52,439 nucleotides of DNA from JAHLMP01 sp964608845 (GCA_964608845.1 CAZSPP010000018.1:1-52439), one strand, 5' to 3'; counted from the stretch's first letter, positions 18,327-27,233 are shown. The notes: generated by a model from the letters alone, not told the origin. Translations and numbers: made by a program.

Positions 18327-18494
18327 ATGTATATAAGAAAGAAGAATAAAAAAATTCTAAAAAATAGAAGAAAAACAAAAAGAAAAAAATTAAAAGCAAC
18401 AGAAGCTTTATTGTTAAAAATTGGATATAAACCTAAAAGAACAAAGCTTAATTCTAAATTTAGAGGAAAAAATAAGGTAATAATTGGAAAGTAG
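18327..18494 (+). CDS. Very small Lys/Arg-rich protein, possible
   Basis: An ATG-started frame of 55 residues runs between two genes of the opposite strand. It is extremely basic: Lys and Arg dominate residues 4-22 and 36-53, with a short hydrophobic helix (ATEALLLKIGY) between. Such composition resembles small RNA-binding or ribosome-associated proteins, but no family is recognised. A T/A-rich TATA-like box lies about 20-25 bases upstream, consistent with a leaderless transcript. The 3' end stops 2 bases from the stop codon of the converging HTH gene. Confidence 0.45.
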   Translation: MYIRKKNKKILKNRRKTKRKKLKATEALLLKIGYKPKRTKLNSKFRGKNKVIIGK

Positions 18495-18495
18495 A

Positions 18496-18771
18496 CTAAA
18501 AAAATCTTTTACAAAATTTGCAAACTACCGATTCAAAAGATTCTCCCTTCATAATCTCTTCACACATTTCTTTAAATGCCTTTTTAAATTCCTCTCTCCT
18601 CTCTAGAAATTCTTTTCCTCTAATATTTTTCATATATTGCGAAATGGCGCTTTGCGTTACACCAAGAATTTCAGCCACTTTTTCTTGAGAAAAAGCATAA
18701 TTTTTTATTAATTCTTTTGCTATATTTGCTCTTATTGTTGGTAAGATTTTTGCAATCTTTTCGCATCTCAT
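18496..18771 (-). CDS. HTH regulator of the COG2522 type with C-terminal CxxC
   Basis: The roughly 91-residue protein opens MRCEKIAKILPTIRANIAKEL and carries a Cro/XRE-like helix-turn-helix (FSQEKVAEILGVTQSAISQY) at residues about 28-50. It ends with a two-Cys motif (CKFC), as short archaeal COG2522 regulators do. I use ATG 18771 because the GTG at 18780 falls within the GTGAG ribosome binding site. It is 9 bases from the end of the PP-loop gene and so probably forms an operon with it. Confidence 0.75.
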   Translation of the reverse strand: MRCEKIAKILPTIRANIAKELIKNYAFSQEKVAEILGVTQSAISQYMKNIRGKEFLERREEFKKAFKEMCEEIMKGESFESVVCKFCKRFF

Positions 18772-18780
18772 TTTACTCAC

Positions 18781-19761
18781 TTATTCCAACCATTTTATTC
18801 TTATTTTTTCCTTTTCCTCTTCACTTATAGGATTTACAATCAATTTACCTTTTTTCTTTTTATGCTTCCATTCAACAAGAACATTTTCTTTTTTACAATC
18901 TGAATACCTTGCAGTTAATCTTGCTGCAATTATCAAAGCCTCTTTATTAAATTTTCCTCGGAGTAATGTTATAGGGCTTCCGAAATTAGGGACCTTTAGT
19001 TTTATTCCTTTATTTTTTTCTAAAATTTTGTTTTCCTTTTCATTTCTTCCTACAATAATCTTATTTTCTCCAAATCTGAAATGTCTTCCTATTTTGAGAA
19101 GTTCTATGTCCTCTTTAGTAATTTTTTTGTTAAAGGTTATTAAATCACTAAGCTTTGATGCAAATTCTTTTTGTGTTAATATGCAACCTCCTCCCGGAGT
19201 GGGATATTCTTTTAAACCAAAATTTTTAGCTAATTCTATTTGCATTTTTCTCCTTCTTCCTTTTATAGCATATAATTTTTCTCTATCTACTAAACCTTTT
19301 TCCTCTGCTTCTGTTATTGGCAAAAGTTTTGCAGACAGTGGTCTTAAAACTTTTCTTTCTAAGCCTGCTTCTTTTTCAATAATTTCCAATTGCTTTTTAT
19401 TTTGAGTAAAAGGTCTTTCCCCCAAAACCTCTCCTGTAAATATAAAATCCGCTTTTATCTTTTTTGCGTACTTCTTTGCCTCTTTTAGCATTAATATATG
19501 ACAGTCCATACAAGGATTCATTGCAGAGCCATAACCATACTTCGGATTAATAATCATCTTCAAAAATTTTTTTGTTAAATCTACTTTTTTCAAAGGTATT
19601 TTAAAAATTTTTGAGAATTTTTTGCATTTCTCATAATTATTAAAAAATGGAGAAACGAAATTAATCCAAAATACTTTTATTCCTTGCTCTTTTAATAACA
19701 GAGAAGCTAACAAAGAATCCAAACCTCCTGAAAATAATCCTAAAGCCTTTACTTTTTTCAT
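18781..19761 (-). CDS. PP-loop ATPase of the MnmA-like/NFACT-R family, probable tRNA thiolation
   Basis: The 326-residue protein has an N-terminal PP-loop (FSGGLDSLLASLL, residues about 10-22) that adenylates a substrate, and a conserved NPCMDCH motif with likely catalytic Cys (residues about 83-89). Further landmarks are FIFTGEVLGERPF, a TPGGGCILT motif and a C-terminal NFACT-R-like segment (NFGSPITLLRGKFNKEA). This order is characteristic of a family annotated as tRNA thiouridylase-like. The exact modified base is not evident. It is followed by the COG2522 regulator and lies 19 bases after fen. Confidence 0.8.
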   Translation of the reverse strand: MKKVKALGLFSGGLDSLLASLLLKEQGIKVFWINFVSPFFNNYEKCKKFSKIFKIPLKKVDLTKKFLKMIINPKYGYGSAMNPCMDCHILMLKEAKKYAKKIKADFIFTGEVLGERPFTQNKKQLEIIEKEAGLERKVLRPLSAKLLPITEAEEKGLVDREKLYAIKGRRRKMQIELAKNFGLKEYPTPGGGCILTQKEFASKLSDLITFNKKITKEDIELLKIGRHFRFGENKIIVGRNEKENKILEKNKGIKLKVPNFGSPITLLRGKFNKEALIIAARLTARYSDCKKENVLVEWKHKKKKGKLIVNPISEEEKEKIRIKWLE

Positions 19762-19780
19762 TTTTTCTCACTTCTATTTT

Positions 19781-20794
19781 TTATCTTAGCCAACTACTTA
19801 AAGAGGATTGTATAGGAGATGATAAACTTTCTATCACTTGATTCACTCTCTTTTCAGAAAAGTCGTGCTCATCACAAAGTATCTTTTTTATTTTTTCTGG
19901 ATCTATGCTTTTAAAAATAATTTTTCCTGAATAATCGTTAAATTCTGGATTTAAAAAGAATTCATAAATCTCTTTCGGATCAACATCAAACTCCCATTCA
20001 ACATTTTCCAAAACTTTATCAATTGTTTTATATCTTTTAACAAGCTCCAAAGCCTTTTTAGGACCTATTCCTTTTACTCCACCAAGATTATAATCTGTAC
20101 CAACAAGAATTCCCACAATAATTAACTGCTCTCTTGTTATTCCTAGTCTATTTAAATTTTCCTCAAGCTCAACAATTTCTGGAAAAATCTTTATTTCTCT
20201 TCCTCTTACGATTCTCTTTCCAGTGATGTTCAAATTTCTTACCATTGCTGGCGAGCCAAATAATAAAGAATCGAAGTCTTGACTTGCTGAGAAATTTACA
20301 TCTTTATTTTTACACATAACTGCGCATTGTGCTTCTCCTTCACTCTTTGCTTGTATAACTGGCAAACCCATAGCTAATAAAAGCTCCTTGCTTTCTTTTA
20401 TCATTTCTTCATTAAGTTCTGCTGTTCTCTGGGCTTGTTTTTTAGCTTCAATTAAATCGCCTCTCTCCAAAGCATCTTTCCATTTTTCCATTGCTATTTC
20501 TTTAGCCTCTTTTCTTTTCTCTATTGCATATTTTTTGAATTTTGGTTTTTCTCCATCAAAAACATATACTGGTTTTATTCCATTTTCTAAAAGATTTGCT
20601 GTTCTGTAGAATAAACCTGAAAGATGAGATGTTATTCTCCCTTTCAAATCTTTTAGAGGAGTACCATCATATTGCCTTATCGAAGATAAAAACTGATACA
20701 ACCAATTAAATGCATCTATAGCTATTATTTTTCCTCTTAAACTTTCTAATTCAATTTTTCTTGATTCTAGGATATCTGAAAGTTGTACTCCCAT
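19781..20794 (-). CDS. fen: Flap endonuclease FEN-1
   Basis: This is the structure-specific nuclease that removes 5' flaps during Okazaki fragment maturation and repair. The N-domain (MGVQLSDIL...IAIDAFNWLYQFLS), helical arch and I-domain (EGEAQCAVMCK, ASQDFDSLLFG) and H2TH region (VGTDYNLGGVKGIGPKKAL) carry the expected acidic metal ligands. At 337 residues it is of typical length. The C-terminus ends QSSLSSWLR, a PCNA-interacting peptide, so it should be tethered to the sliding clamp. It diverges from gatE. Confidence 0.95.
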   Translation of the reverse strand: MGVQLSDILESRKIELESLRGKIIAIDAFNWLYQFLSSIRQYDGTPLKDLKGRITSHLSGLFYRTANLLENGIKPVYVFDGEKPKFKKYAIEKRKEAKEIAMEKWKDALERGDLIEAKKQAQRTAELNEEMIKESKELLLAMGLPVIQAKSEGEAQCAVMCKNKDVNFSASQDFDSLLFGSPAMVRNLNITGKRIVRGREIKIFPEIVELEENLNRLGITREQLIIVGILVGTDYNLGGVKGIGPKKALELVKRYKTIDKVLENVEWEFDVDPKEIYEFFLNPEFNDYSGKIIFKSIDPEKIKKILCDEHDFSEKRVNQVIESLSSPIQSSLSSWLR

Positions 20795-20828
20795 CTTATT
20801 TTTATATCTTTGGAAAAAATAAATAAAT

Positions 20829-22547
20829 ATGGTTTCTGATGATTTTGAAGAAATTAAGATTGGTTTAGAAATACATCAACAATTAAATACAAATAAACTT
20901 TTTTGTTCTTGTTCTTCTGAAATGAATGAAAAAAATTTAATATATGAAGTGAGAAGAAGATTGAGGCCCGTTGTATCTGAATTGGGTGAGTTTGACAGAG
21001 CTGCAATTTTTGAGTTTTTTAGAAATAGAGAATTTGTTTATAGAGGTTATGAAAATGAATGCTGCTTAGTTGATTTAGATGAAGAGCCACCACATGAAAT
21101 AAATAGAGATGCATTAAAAATAGCCTTGGAAATGGCTTATAATTTAGGTTTATACATTCCTGATGAACTTCATATAATGAGAAAGTTGGTTTTAGATGGT
21201 TCAGCAATAACAAGCTTTCAGAGAACAGTTCTTATAGGTATTGGTTCTTCTGATTTTGAAAAAGTAAAGATAAAATCTTTGTGTTTAGAAGAGGATGCGG
21301 CAAAGCTTGAGAAAGAAGAAAAAAATTTAGTTTATTATTCTTTGTCAAGATTAGGAATTCCATTAATAGAAATTTCTACTGAACCAATAATTTCAAATCC
21401 AGAGGAAGCAAAAGAAATTGCAAAAAGTATTGGTTTATTCTTAAGAAGCTTTGATGTAAAGAGAGGAATAGGAAGCATAAGACAAGATGTAAATATTTCT
21501 ATTTCTGGCGGGGCTAGGGTTGAGATTAAAGGCTGGCAAAACTTGAGATCTTTAAACAAGCTAATAGAAAATGAAATAGAAAGGCAAAGAAAATTATTAG
21601 AGATAAAAGAAATTTTTAAAAAAATTGAAAAAAGCATTATTACAAAAAAGGACGAGGATAGCTTTATAATAATCATACCTAATTTTAAAGAAATCGCAGT
21701 GAAGGAAATATCAGGAAATAAAAAATTAAAAGATGAAATAGCTGAATACGGAAAGGTTTATTATGCAAATGTTTTAACAAATTTAGATGAAAATATAGAA
21801 GAAAAAATTTTTGAAAATTTTGGAATAAAATCAGGTGATTTTGCCTTACTAATAAAAGGAAAAAATTTTGAAAAGGCTTTTGAAGAAATTTTTAAAAGAA
21901 TAAAATTTTTATCAATAGGAGTACCTGAAGAAACAAGAAAGCCAAATGAAGATGCAACAACAAGCTATTCAAGACCTTTACCAGGATCTGCAAGAATGTA
22001 TCCTGAAACTGATTTGCTTCCTATAATACCAACAAAAAAATTAAAGAAAATTAAAACATTAAATGAAAAGAAAAAAGAGCTTGAAAAGATTTTGTCAAAG
22101 GATTTGGTTGATCAAATAATAACTACAAAATATTTTGATATTATTGAAAAAGTTTCTTGTGGAAATGAAAATATTTTGAAAATTGCAGCTGTAACATTTA
22201 CCTCAACATTAAAAGAATTGAAAAGAAAAGGTTTGGATGTTAATAATATTTCTGAAGATATTTATGAGAGAATTTTTGATTTGTTGAAAAAAGAGAGGAT
22301 TTCAAAAAAATCAATTCCTGAAATATTAGAAAGAATTTTAAAAGGAGAGGATTTTGATGAAATAATAAAAGATTATAAAATTATTCCAAGAGAAGAGATT
22401 AGAAAAATAATAAAAGATGTTGTAGAAAAATCTAAAGAAAAAGAATTTGGAAGAATTGTTAGTGAGGTAATGAAAATTGTTGGAAAAAAAGCTGAAGGTA
22501 ATGTTGTTATAGAAGAGATTAGAAAAATTTTGAGTGAAGAAAAATGA
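20829..22547 (+). CDS. gatE: Glutamyl-tRNA(Gln) amidotransferase subunit E
   Basis: GatE is the archaea-specific kinase/tRNA-binding subunit that activates Glu-tRNA(Gln) and with GatD makes Gln-tRNA(Gln). The N-terminal cradle (IKIGLEIHQQLNT, CSCSSEM, EEDAAK, SIRQDVNIS) is intact. An AspRS-like insertion lies near residues 270-400 (GVPEETRKPNEDATTSYSR), and the C-terminal YqeY-like tail domain follows. At 572 residues it is somewhat shorter than the roughly 620 usual in archaea. GatD is not in the window. The start follows a weak TATA. The HIT gene overlaps its stop by 4 bases. Confidence 0.95.
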   Translation: MVSDDFEEIKIGLEIHQQLNTNKLFCSCSSEMNEKNLIYEVRRRLRPVVSELGEFDRAAIFEFFRNREFVYRGYENECCLVDLDEEPPHEINRDALKIALEMAYNLGLYIPDELHIMRKLVLDGSAITSFQRTVLIGIGSSDFEKVKIKSLCLEEDAAKLEKEEKNLVYYSLSRLGIPLIEISTEPIISNPEEAKEIAKSIGLFLRSFDVKRGIGSIRQDVNISISGGARVEIKGWQNLRSLNKLIENEIERQRKLLEIKEIFKKIEKSIITKKDEDSFIIIIPNFKEIAVKEISGNKKLKDEIAEYGKVYYANVLTNLDENIEEKIFENFGIKSGDFALLIKGKNFEKAFEEIFKRIKFLSIGVPEETRKPNEDATTSYSRPLPGSARMYPETDLLPIIPTKKLKKIKTLNEKKKELEKILSKDLVDQIITTKYFDIIEKVSCGNENILKIAAVTFTSTLKELKRKGLDVNNISEDIYERIFDLLKKERISKKSIPEILERILKGEDFDEIIKDYKIIPREEIRKIIKDVVEKSKEKEFGRIVSEVMKIVGKKAEGNVVIEEIRKILSEEK

Positions 22548-23038
22548 TAGAATATTGGGTTTGGACAGATAGAATGAAATGGGTAAAGAAAAAAGTAAAA
22601 AAATGTTTCTTTTGCGAAGCTGCAAAAAATAAAAAATGTGCAAAAAAATTCAAGATTCTTTATAAAAACAAAAATGTTTTAGTTTTGATGAATTCTTACC
22701 CTTATAATACTGGTCATCTTCTTGTTGCTCCTATAAAGCACATTGCAGATTTTGATGAATTGGGCAACGAAGAAATAAAAGAAATTTTTATTGTTGTTAA
22801 AAAATGTGTAAAAATTCTTAAAAAGGCTTTAAAACCAAGCGGATTTAACATTGGTCTAAACATAGGAAAATTTAGTGGAGCATCTATAGAGAATCATTTA
22901 CATATTCATATAGTTCCGAGATTTAAAACAGATTTTGGTTTTATTGAAGTTGTTTCGAAAACAAAGGTTATGCCGGAGTATCTTGAAAAAACATATGAAA
23001 GATTGATGAAGTATGAAAAAATTTTTGAAGAAGAATAA
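22544..23038 (+). CDS. HIT family nucleotide hydrolase
   Basis: The 164-residue protein has the histidine triad (HLHIHIVPRF) at residues about 115-124, with the middle His as the likely nucleophile. The preceding NIGLNIGKFSGASIENH strand is typical. A Trp-rich start (YWVWTDRMKW) and a CFFC motif match Ap4A-phosphorylase-like HIT proteins. These cleave nucleoside phosphate conjugates such as AMP-lysine or dinucleoside polyphosphates. Its ATG overlaps the gatE stop, indicating translational coupling. The link with tRNA amidation could be removal of adenylated by-products, which is inference. Confidence 0.9.
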   Translation: MIEYWVWTDRMKWVKKKVKKCFFCEAAKNKKCAKKFKILYKNKNVLVLMNSYPYNTGHLLVAPIKHIADFDELGNEEIKEIFIVVKKCVKILKKALKPSGFNIGLNIGKFSGASIENHLHIHIVPRFKTDFGFIEVVSKTKVMPEYLEKTYERLMKYEKIFEEE

Positions 23039-23039
23039 A

Positions 23040-23945
23040 ATGAAATATTTTTTGGGAATAGATGGAGGAGCAAGCAAAACAACAGGAATTTTAATAGATG
23101 AAAATGAAAAGATTGTAGGAAAGTTTTTGGGTAAAGCAAGTAATTATAAAGTTGTTGGTCTTGAAGAAATGGAAAAAAATCTTTTGGAGATTGTAAAAAA
23201 TTTTTTGAAAATAGGAAATATTTGTGCAGCATGCTTTGGCTTAGCATCAATAGATTCTGAGAATGATAAAAAAATTGTTTATAATAAAATAAAAAATGGT
23301 AAGATAGGAAAGCTTATTAAAGAAATAATTGTTGTTAATGATACAGAGATTATACTTCCAGCAGCAAATTTGGATAATGGAGTTGCAGTAATTGGTGGTA
23401 CTGGCTCTAATTTTTTAGGAAAGAATGGAAATAAAATATCTTTTGCAGGTGGTTTAGAATATATACTTGCAGATGAAGGAAGTGCTTTTTTCCTGGGGCA
23501 AAATGTTTTAAGGGCTGCTTTGCGCTCTTTTGATGGAAGAGGAGAAAAAACAATATTAGAAAAAATGGTTTTGAAAAAAGCTAAAATAAAAAATATGAGG
23601 GATTTGAAAGATTTGGTATATACAAAAAATTTAAAAACCATTGTAGCAAAATTTGCACCACTTGCTGAAATTGCAGCAAAAAAGGGAGACAATATAGCTA
23701 AGAAAATAATTAGGAATGCAATAAAGGAATATGAAATTGGAATAAAGGCTGTTGCAAAAAATGTTGGTTTAAAAGGGAATTATAAGATAGCTTTGGTTGG
23801 AAGCGTTTTTAAGTCAAAGATGATATTTTATGGTTTAAAAGAAAGGTTTGGAGATAGATTAATTATTGTAAAAGAGCCTGCTTTTGGTGCTGCAAGAATT
23901 GCAAAGAATTTATATTTTGAAAAATATGGTGAAATGAATGAATGA
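23040..23945 (+). CDS. BadF/BadG/BcrA-type ATPase, probable N-acetylhexosamine kinase
   Basis: The roughly 301-residue protein belongs to the ASKHA kinase fold. It shows phosphate-1 (FLGIDGGASKTTGILID), an internal acidic site (VVNDTEIILPA), phosphate-2 (AVIGGTGSNFLG) and the adenosine segment (IALVGSVFKS). These fit N-acetylglucosamine kinase-like enzymes. I start at ATG 23040. An upstream in-frame ATG lies inside the HIT gene. It is followed, with an 8-base overlap, by a PGI/PMI gene, so a sugar-phosphate role is plausible. Confidence 0.8.
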   Translation: MKYFLGIDGGASKTTGILIDENEKIVGKFLGKASNYKVVGLEEMEKNLLEIVKNFLKIGNICAACFGLASIDSENDKKIVYNKIKNGKIGKLIKEIIVVNDTEIILPAANLDNGVAVIGGTGSNFLGKNGNKISFAGGLEYILADEGSAFFLGQNVLRAALRSFDGRGEKTILEKMVLKKAKIKNMRDLKDLVYTKNLKTIVAKFAPLAEIAAKKGDNIAKKIIRNAIKEYEIGIKAVAKNVGLKGNYKIALVGSVFKSKMIFYGLKERFGDRLIIVKEPAFGAARIAKNLYFEKYGEMNE

Positions 23946-24957
23946 AGATGTTGAAAAATCAATATTAAAATTTCCCGAAATGATAGAAGAAGCTATAAAA
24001 TATGAATTTAATTTTAAGATAAACAAAAAACCAAAAAATATAATAATAGCTGGAATGGGGGGCTCAGCTATAGCTGGGGATATACTTATAGATTTTGTTT
24101 CCTCAAAACTTTCTATTCCTATTTATGTTTGCAAAGATTATCATCTTCCTGGTTTTGTGAATGAAAATTCTTTGATTTTTATTATTTCCTATTCTGGAAA
24201 TACAGAAGAAACTCTTTCTTGCTTTAAAGAAGCGAAGGAAAAGAATGCGGTAATAATAGCAATAACCTCAAACGGAAAATTAGAAAAAATTTGTGAAAAA
24301 TTTAGCTTACCTTTAATAAAAATTCCTTCAGGTTTTCAGCCAAGATTTGCACTGCCTTATTTGTTCTTTTCTATCATTGTTGCTTTGAAATCTATGGGGA
24401 TATTGAAAAATGTGGATGAGGAAATAAAAGAAACTATTAATGTTGTAAAAAAGATAAGAAAAAAATATTCTTTTGAAAACAAAATAAAAAAATCTGGAGA
24501 TATTTACAAAATTGCTAAAAATGTTAAGAAAAGCGATGGAATAATAATTTACTCCCACGATTCTTTAAAAGGTGTTGCAACAAGAATAAAAACACAGATA
24601 AATGAAAATTCTAAAATGTTATCTTGGATTGGAGTAATACCTGAAATTGGGCATAATGAGATATCTGGATGGCAAGAAATAAGAAAAAGTAATTTTTGTG
24701 TATTGCTATTAAGAGATAAGAAGGAGAACAAAAAGATAAAAATAAGATTTGAATATATCAAAAAAATTTTGAAAAAAAGAGCAAAGATATATGAAATTTT
24801 TTCCGAGGGAAAAGGAAGGCTTGCAAAAATTTTTTCTTTAATCTATTTAGGAGATATTTTAAGCTTGCATATAGCTAATGAAAGAAATATTGATGCAAAA
24901 AATATTCCACTTCAAGATAAAATTAAAGAATTGCTTAAAAAATCAAATTTTAAATAA
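23938..24957 (+). CDS. Bifunctional phosphoglucose/phosphomannose isomerase
   Basis: The 339-residue SIS-fold enzyme interconverts glucose-6-P, mannose-6-P and fructose-6-P. It has IIAGMGGSAIAGDIL (phosphate loop, residues about 35-49), the Ser-rich SYSGNTEET motif, a catalytic Glu near PEIGHNEISGW and a C-terminal His/Lys helix (HIANERNIDAKNIPLQDKI). Length and order match the archaeal PGI/PMI family, not cupin PGI. The start codon lies 5 bases after GGTGAA and overlaps the kinase stop codon. Confidence 0.9.
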   Translation: MNEDVEKSILKFPEMIEEAIKYEFNFKINKKPKNIIIAGMGGSAIAGDILIDFVSSKLSIPIYVCKDYHLPGFVNENSLIFIISYSGNTEETLSCFKEAKEKNAVIIAITSNGKLEKICEKFSLPLIKIPSGFQPRFALPYLFFSIIVALKSMGILKNVDEEIKETINVVKKIRKKYSFENKIKKSGDIYKIAKNVKKSDGIIIYSHDSLKGVATRIKTQINENSKMLSWIGVIPEIGHNEISGWQEIRKSNFCVLLLRDKKENKKIKIRFEYIKKILKKRAKIYEIFSEGKGRLAKIFSLIYLGDILSLHIANERNIDAKNIPLQDKIKELLKKSNFK

Positions 24958-24979
24958 TGAAAATAAAAAAATTATAAAT

Positions 24980-25978
24980 ATGAAAAAATTGAATGTTGCA
25001 ATAAATGGTTTTGGAAGGATAGGAAGATGCTTCTTAAGAGCTGCTTTAAGAAATGGAATAAATGTGGTTGCAATAAATAGCACAGTAGATACAAGAGCAA
25101 CAGCACATCTTTTCAAATGGGATTCTGTTTATGGAAAATTTGAAGATGAAGTAAAAGCTACTGAAGATTCAATAATTATAGGAGAAAAGGAAATAAAGGT
25201 TGTTAGTGAAAGAGATCCTGAAAAGCTTCCGTGGAAAAAATTTGAAATAGATGTGGTTATAGAATCTACAGGAGTTTTCACAGATAGAGAAAATGCTTCG
25301 AAGCATATAAAAGCAGGGGCAGAGAAGGTTATAATAACAGCTCCAGCAACTAATCCTGACATAACTATTGTGATTGGTGTTAATGAAGAGAAACTTGAAG
25401 ATACACATAAAATAATATCAAATGCGTCCTGCACCACAAACTGCTTAGCACCAATAGCAAAGATTCTTCATAATGAATTCAAAATAAAAAGAGGTTTCAT
25501 GAGCACAGTACATGCATATACTAATGACCAAAGAATTCTTGATGGTACACATAAAGATTTAAGAAGAGCTAGGGCTTGTGCTTTATCTATAATACCAACA
25601 ACAACAGGAGCAACCAAATCAGTAGAGGAGGTTATTCCAGAGCTAAAAGGAAAATTAAACGGGCTTGCTTTTAGAGTTCCTGTGGCTTGCGGTTCTATTG
25701 TAGATTTTGTTGCAGAGGTTGAAAAAGATGTGACGAAAGAAGAAATAAATAAAACAGTAAAAAGATATGCGGAAAATGAAATGAAAAATATAATTGAATA
25801 TACAGAAGAGCCGATAGTTTCAGCAGATATTATAGGGAATCCACATTCAGCAATATTTGATGCATTGTCAACAATGGTTTTAGGAAATAATTTGGTAAAG
25901 GTATTAGCATGGTATGATAATGAATATGGATATGCATGTAGGGTTGCAGACTTAGTAAAGATCTTAGAGAAGATGTAA
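24980..25978 (+). CDS. gap: Glyceraldehyde-3-phosphate dehydrogenase, bacterial type I
   Basis: The 332-residue phosphorylating GAPDH has a Rossmann domain (VAINGFGRIGR), the catalytic cysteine in SNASCTTNC, the substrate site TGATKSVEEVIPEL and the C-terminal WYDNEYGYACR. It belongs to the bacterial/eukaryotic type I family, unlike the type II enzyme of most archaea. Ser34 stands where NAD-specific enzymes have Asp (usual NDLTD), as in NADP-accepting homologues. I start at ATG 24980, the family N-terminus. The frame stays open for 34 further codons upstream, overlapping the isomerase gene. It ends the gatE-HIT-kinase-isomerase run. Confidence 0.95.
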   Translation: MKKLNVAINGFGRIGRCFLRAALRNGINVVAINSTVDTRATAHLFKWDSVYGKFEDEVKATEDSIIIGEKEIKVVSERDPEKLPWKKFEIDVVIESTGVFTDRENASKHIKAGAEKVIITAPATNPDITIVIGVNEEKLEDTHKIISNASCTTNCLAPIAKILHNEFKIKRGFMSTVHAYTNDQRILDGTHKDLRRARACALSIIPTTTGATKSVEEVIPELKGKLNGLAFRVPVACGSIVDFVAEVEKDVTKEEINKTVKRYAENEMKNIIEYTEEPIVSADIIGNPHSAIFDALSTMVLGNNLVKVLAWYDNEYGYACRVADLVKILEKM

Positions 25979-25981
25979 AAA

Positions 25982-26382
25982 CTAAAATCGAAAAACAGAA
26001 AAGCCTTCTTTTTTTAATATATTTTTTATTTTGATTTTGTTTATTTTAATTAAATGTGAAATACAACTGCAATCACTAGAGCCAAAATTTTTTATTGGTT
26101 TTCCAATTTCCAAAATCTTTCTTGCTATTTTACATTCTTCTTTTATCTTTGATTTTTTTATGAATATTTTTTCTATTTTCACATTTCTTTTTTCAAGAAG
26201 ATAATCAATATGCCAATGTTTTTTCTTTTTTATTTTTAAATGTCTTTCTATTCTTTTTTCAAGTGAATTTAACGCAGAGCCTATATAAACATAATAACCT
26301 TTTTGAAATGAATTTTTTTGTTTGATATTTTTGCATTAAATGGGCTCAAAATTTTTATAATAATACAATAACTTCCTTTCAT
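25982..26382 (-). pseudogene. Frameshifted Uri-family (DUF123, GIY-YIG) endonuclease
   Basis: On the minus strand, an ATG at 26382 begins MKGSYCIIIKI and runs about 26 codons before losing frame at an A5 run (26299-26303). From there another frame continues with the canonical DUF123 sequence: KGYYVYIGSALNSLEKRIER, HWHIDYLL, and a C-terminal GSSDCSCISHLI. Adding one A restores a roughly 134-residue protein of normal length. It is either a recent pseudogene, a sequencing error in a homopolymer, or slippage. The family resembles small archaeal GIY-YIG nucleases. Confidence 0.8.
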
Positions 26383-26416
26383 TTTGCTCAATATAATTAA
26401 AAGTGGGTAATTATAA

Positions 26417-26434
26417 ATGTGAAAGTTTTAAATA
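26417..26434 (+). promoter_or_regulatory. TATA/BRE promoter for the KaiC-like gene
   Basis: The sequence GTGAAAG followed by TTTTAAATAAT fits the archaeal BRE/TATA consensus. It lies about 30-45 bases upstream of the ATG at 26465. A purine-rich ribosome binding site (GAGGGGAAG) directly precedes that ATG. Confidence 0.45.
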
Positions 26435-26464
26435 ATAAAGAAATATAAAAATATTGAGGGGAAG

Positions 26465-27196
26465 ATGAAAGATTTTTTAGAAAGGGTAAAAACAGGAATT
26501 CCTGGACTGGATAAAATAATTGAAGGTGGATTTCCAAAAAATTCTTTAATAATAGTTTCAGGAAGCCCTGGATCGGGAAAGAGCATTTTTTGCCTTCAAT
26601 ATATTTATTATGGAGCAAAAAACAATGAACCTGGTTTATATATAACATTGGAAGAAGATCCGAAAGATTTAAAAGAAGCTGGAAAAAAGATGGGAATGGA
26701 TTTTGATAAATTAAAAAACTGCAAAATTATTAAACCTTCTGAGATTAGAGATTATCCAGATCTTCAAAAAATAATTGAAGAAGAAATAAAAAAGTTAAAA
26801 GCAAAGAGGCTTGTGATTGATTCGCTTTCTTCCTTAGAAGCTCTTTGCTCAACATTCGAATCTGTTGGAAAAGGAATTTCTTTAATAAGGTTAAGAGAAG
26901 GGTATAAGGTAGCTCCAGAAAAAAGAGCAATAATAAGAAGGTTTTTATACAATTTTATCCATCATATAAAATCTCTAGAAGTAACAGCAATATTAACATC
27001 TGAGGTTCATAATGCTAGATACTCACCCTCAGGAATTGCAGAATATGTTGTGGATGGGATAATAAAGCTTGAGTATGAAGCTGTTGGAAATATTGTTCAG
27101 AGAAGTATTTTTATTCCAAAGATGAGAAAAACTAATATAAAAGCAGGAAGGCTTGGGATGGAGATTGGAAAAGGAGGAATTAAAATTGTTGAGTAA
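26465..27196 (+). CDS. KaiC/RadA-like RecA-superfamily ATPase
   Basis: The 243-residue protein is a single KaiC domain. It has an N-terminal TGIPGLDKIIEGGFP, Walker A GSPGSGKS (residues about 35-42), an LYITLEEDP strand and Walker B RLVIDSLSSL. An ExxH-like element (TSEVHNARYSPSG) and a C-terminal RKTNIKAGRL segment also match. Archaeal single-domain homologues act in signalling or regulation, often of motility. No partner is evident here. A good TATA and RBS support expression as a single gene. Confidence 0.85.
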   Translation: MKDFLERVKTGIPGLDKIIEGGFPKNSLIIVSGSPGSGKSIFCLQYIYYGAKNNEPGLYITLEEDPKDLKEAGKKMGMDFDKLKNCKIIKPSEIRDYPDLQKIIEEEIKKLKAKRLVIDSLSSLEALCSTFESVGKGISLIRLREGYKVAPEKRAIIRRFLYNFIHHIKSLEVTAILTSEVHNARYSPSGIAEYVVDGIIKLEYEAVGNIVQRSIFIPKMRKTNIKAGRLGMEIGKGGIKIVE

Positions 27197-27233
27197 TCTT
27201 CCCCTCTTCTTTGTTTTACGGCTTTCTTCATTT

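Noticed and set aside
24878..24979. N-terminal extension of GAPDH by 34 residues
   Set aside because: It overlaps the end of the isomerase gene in another frame and is absent from the family, which begins MKKLNVAINGFG-like.
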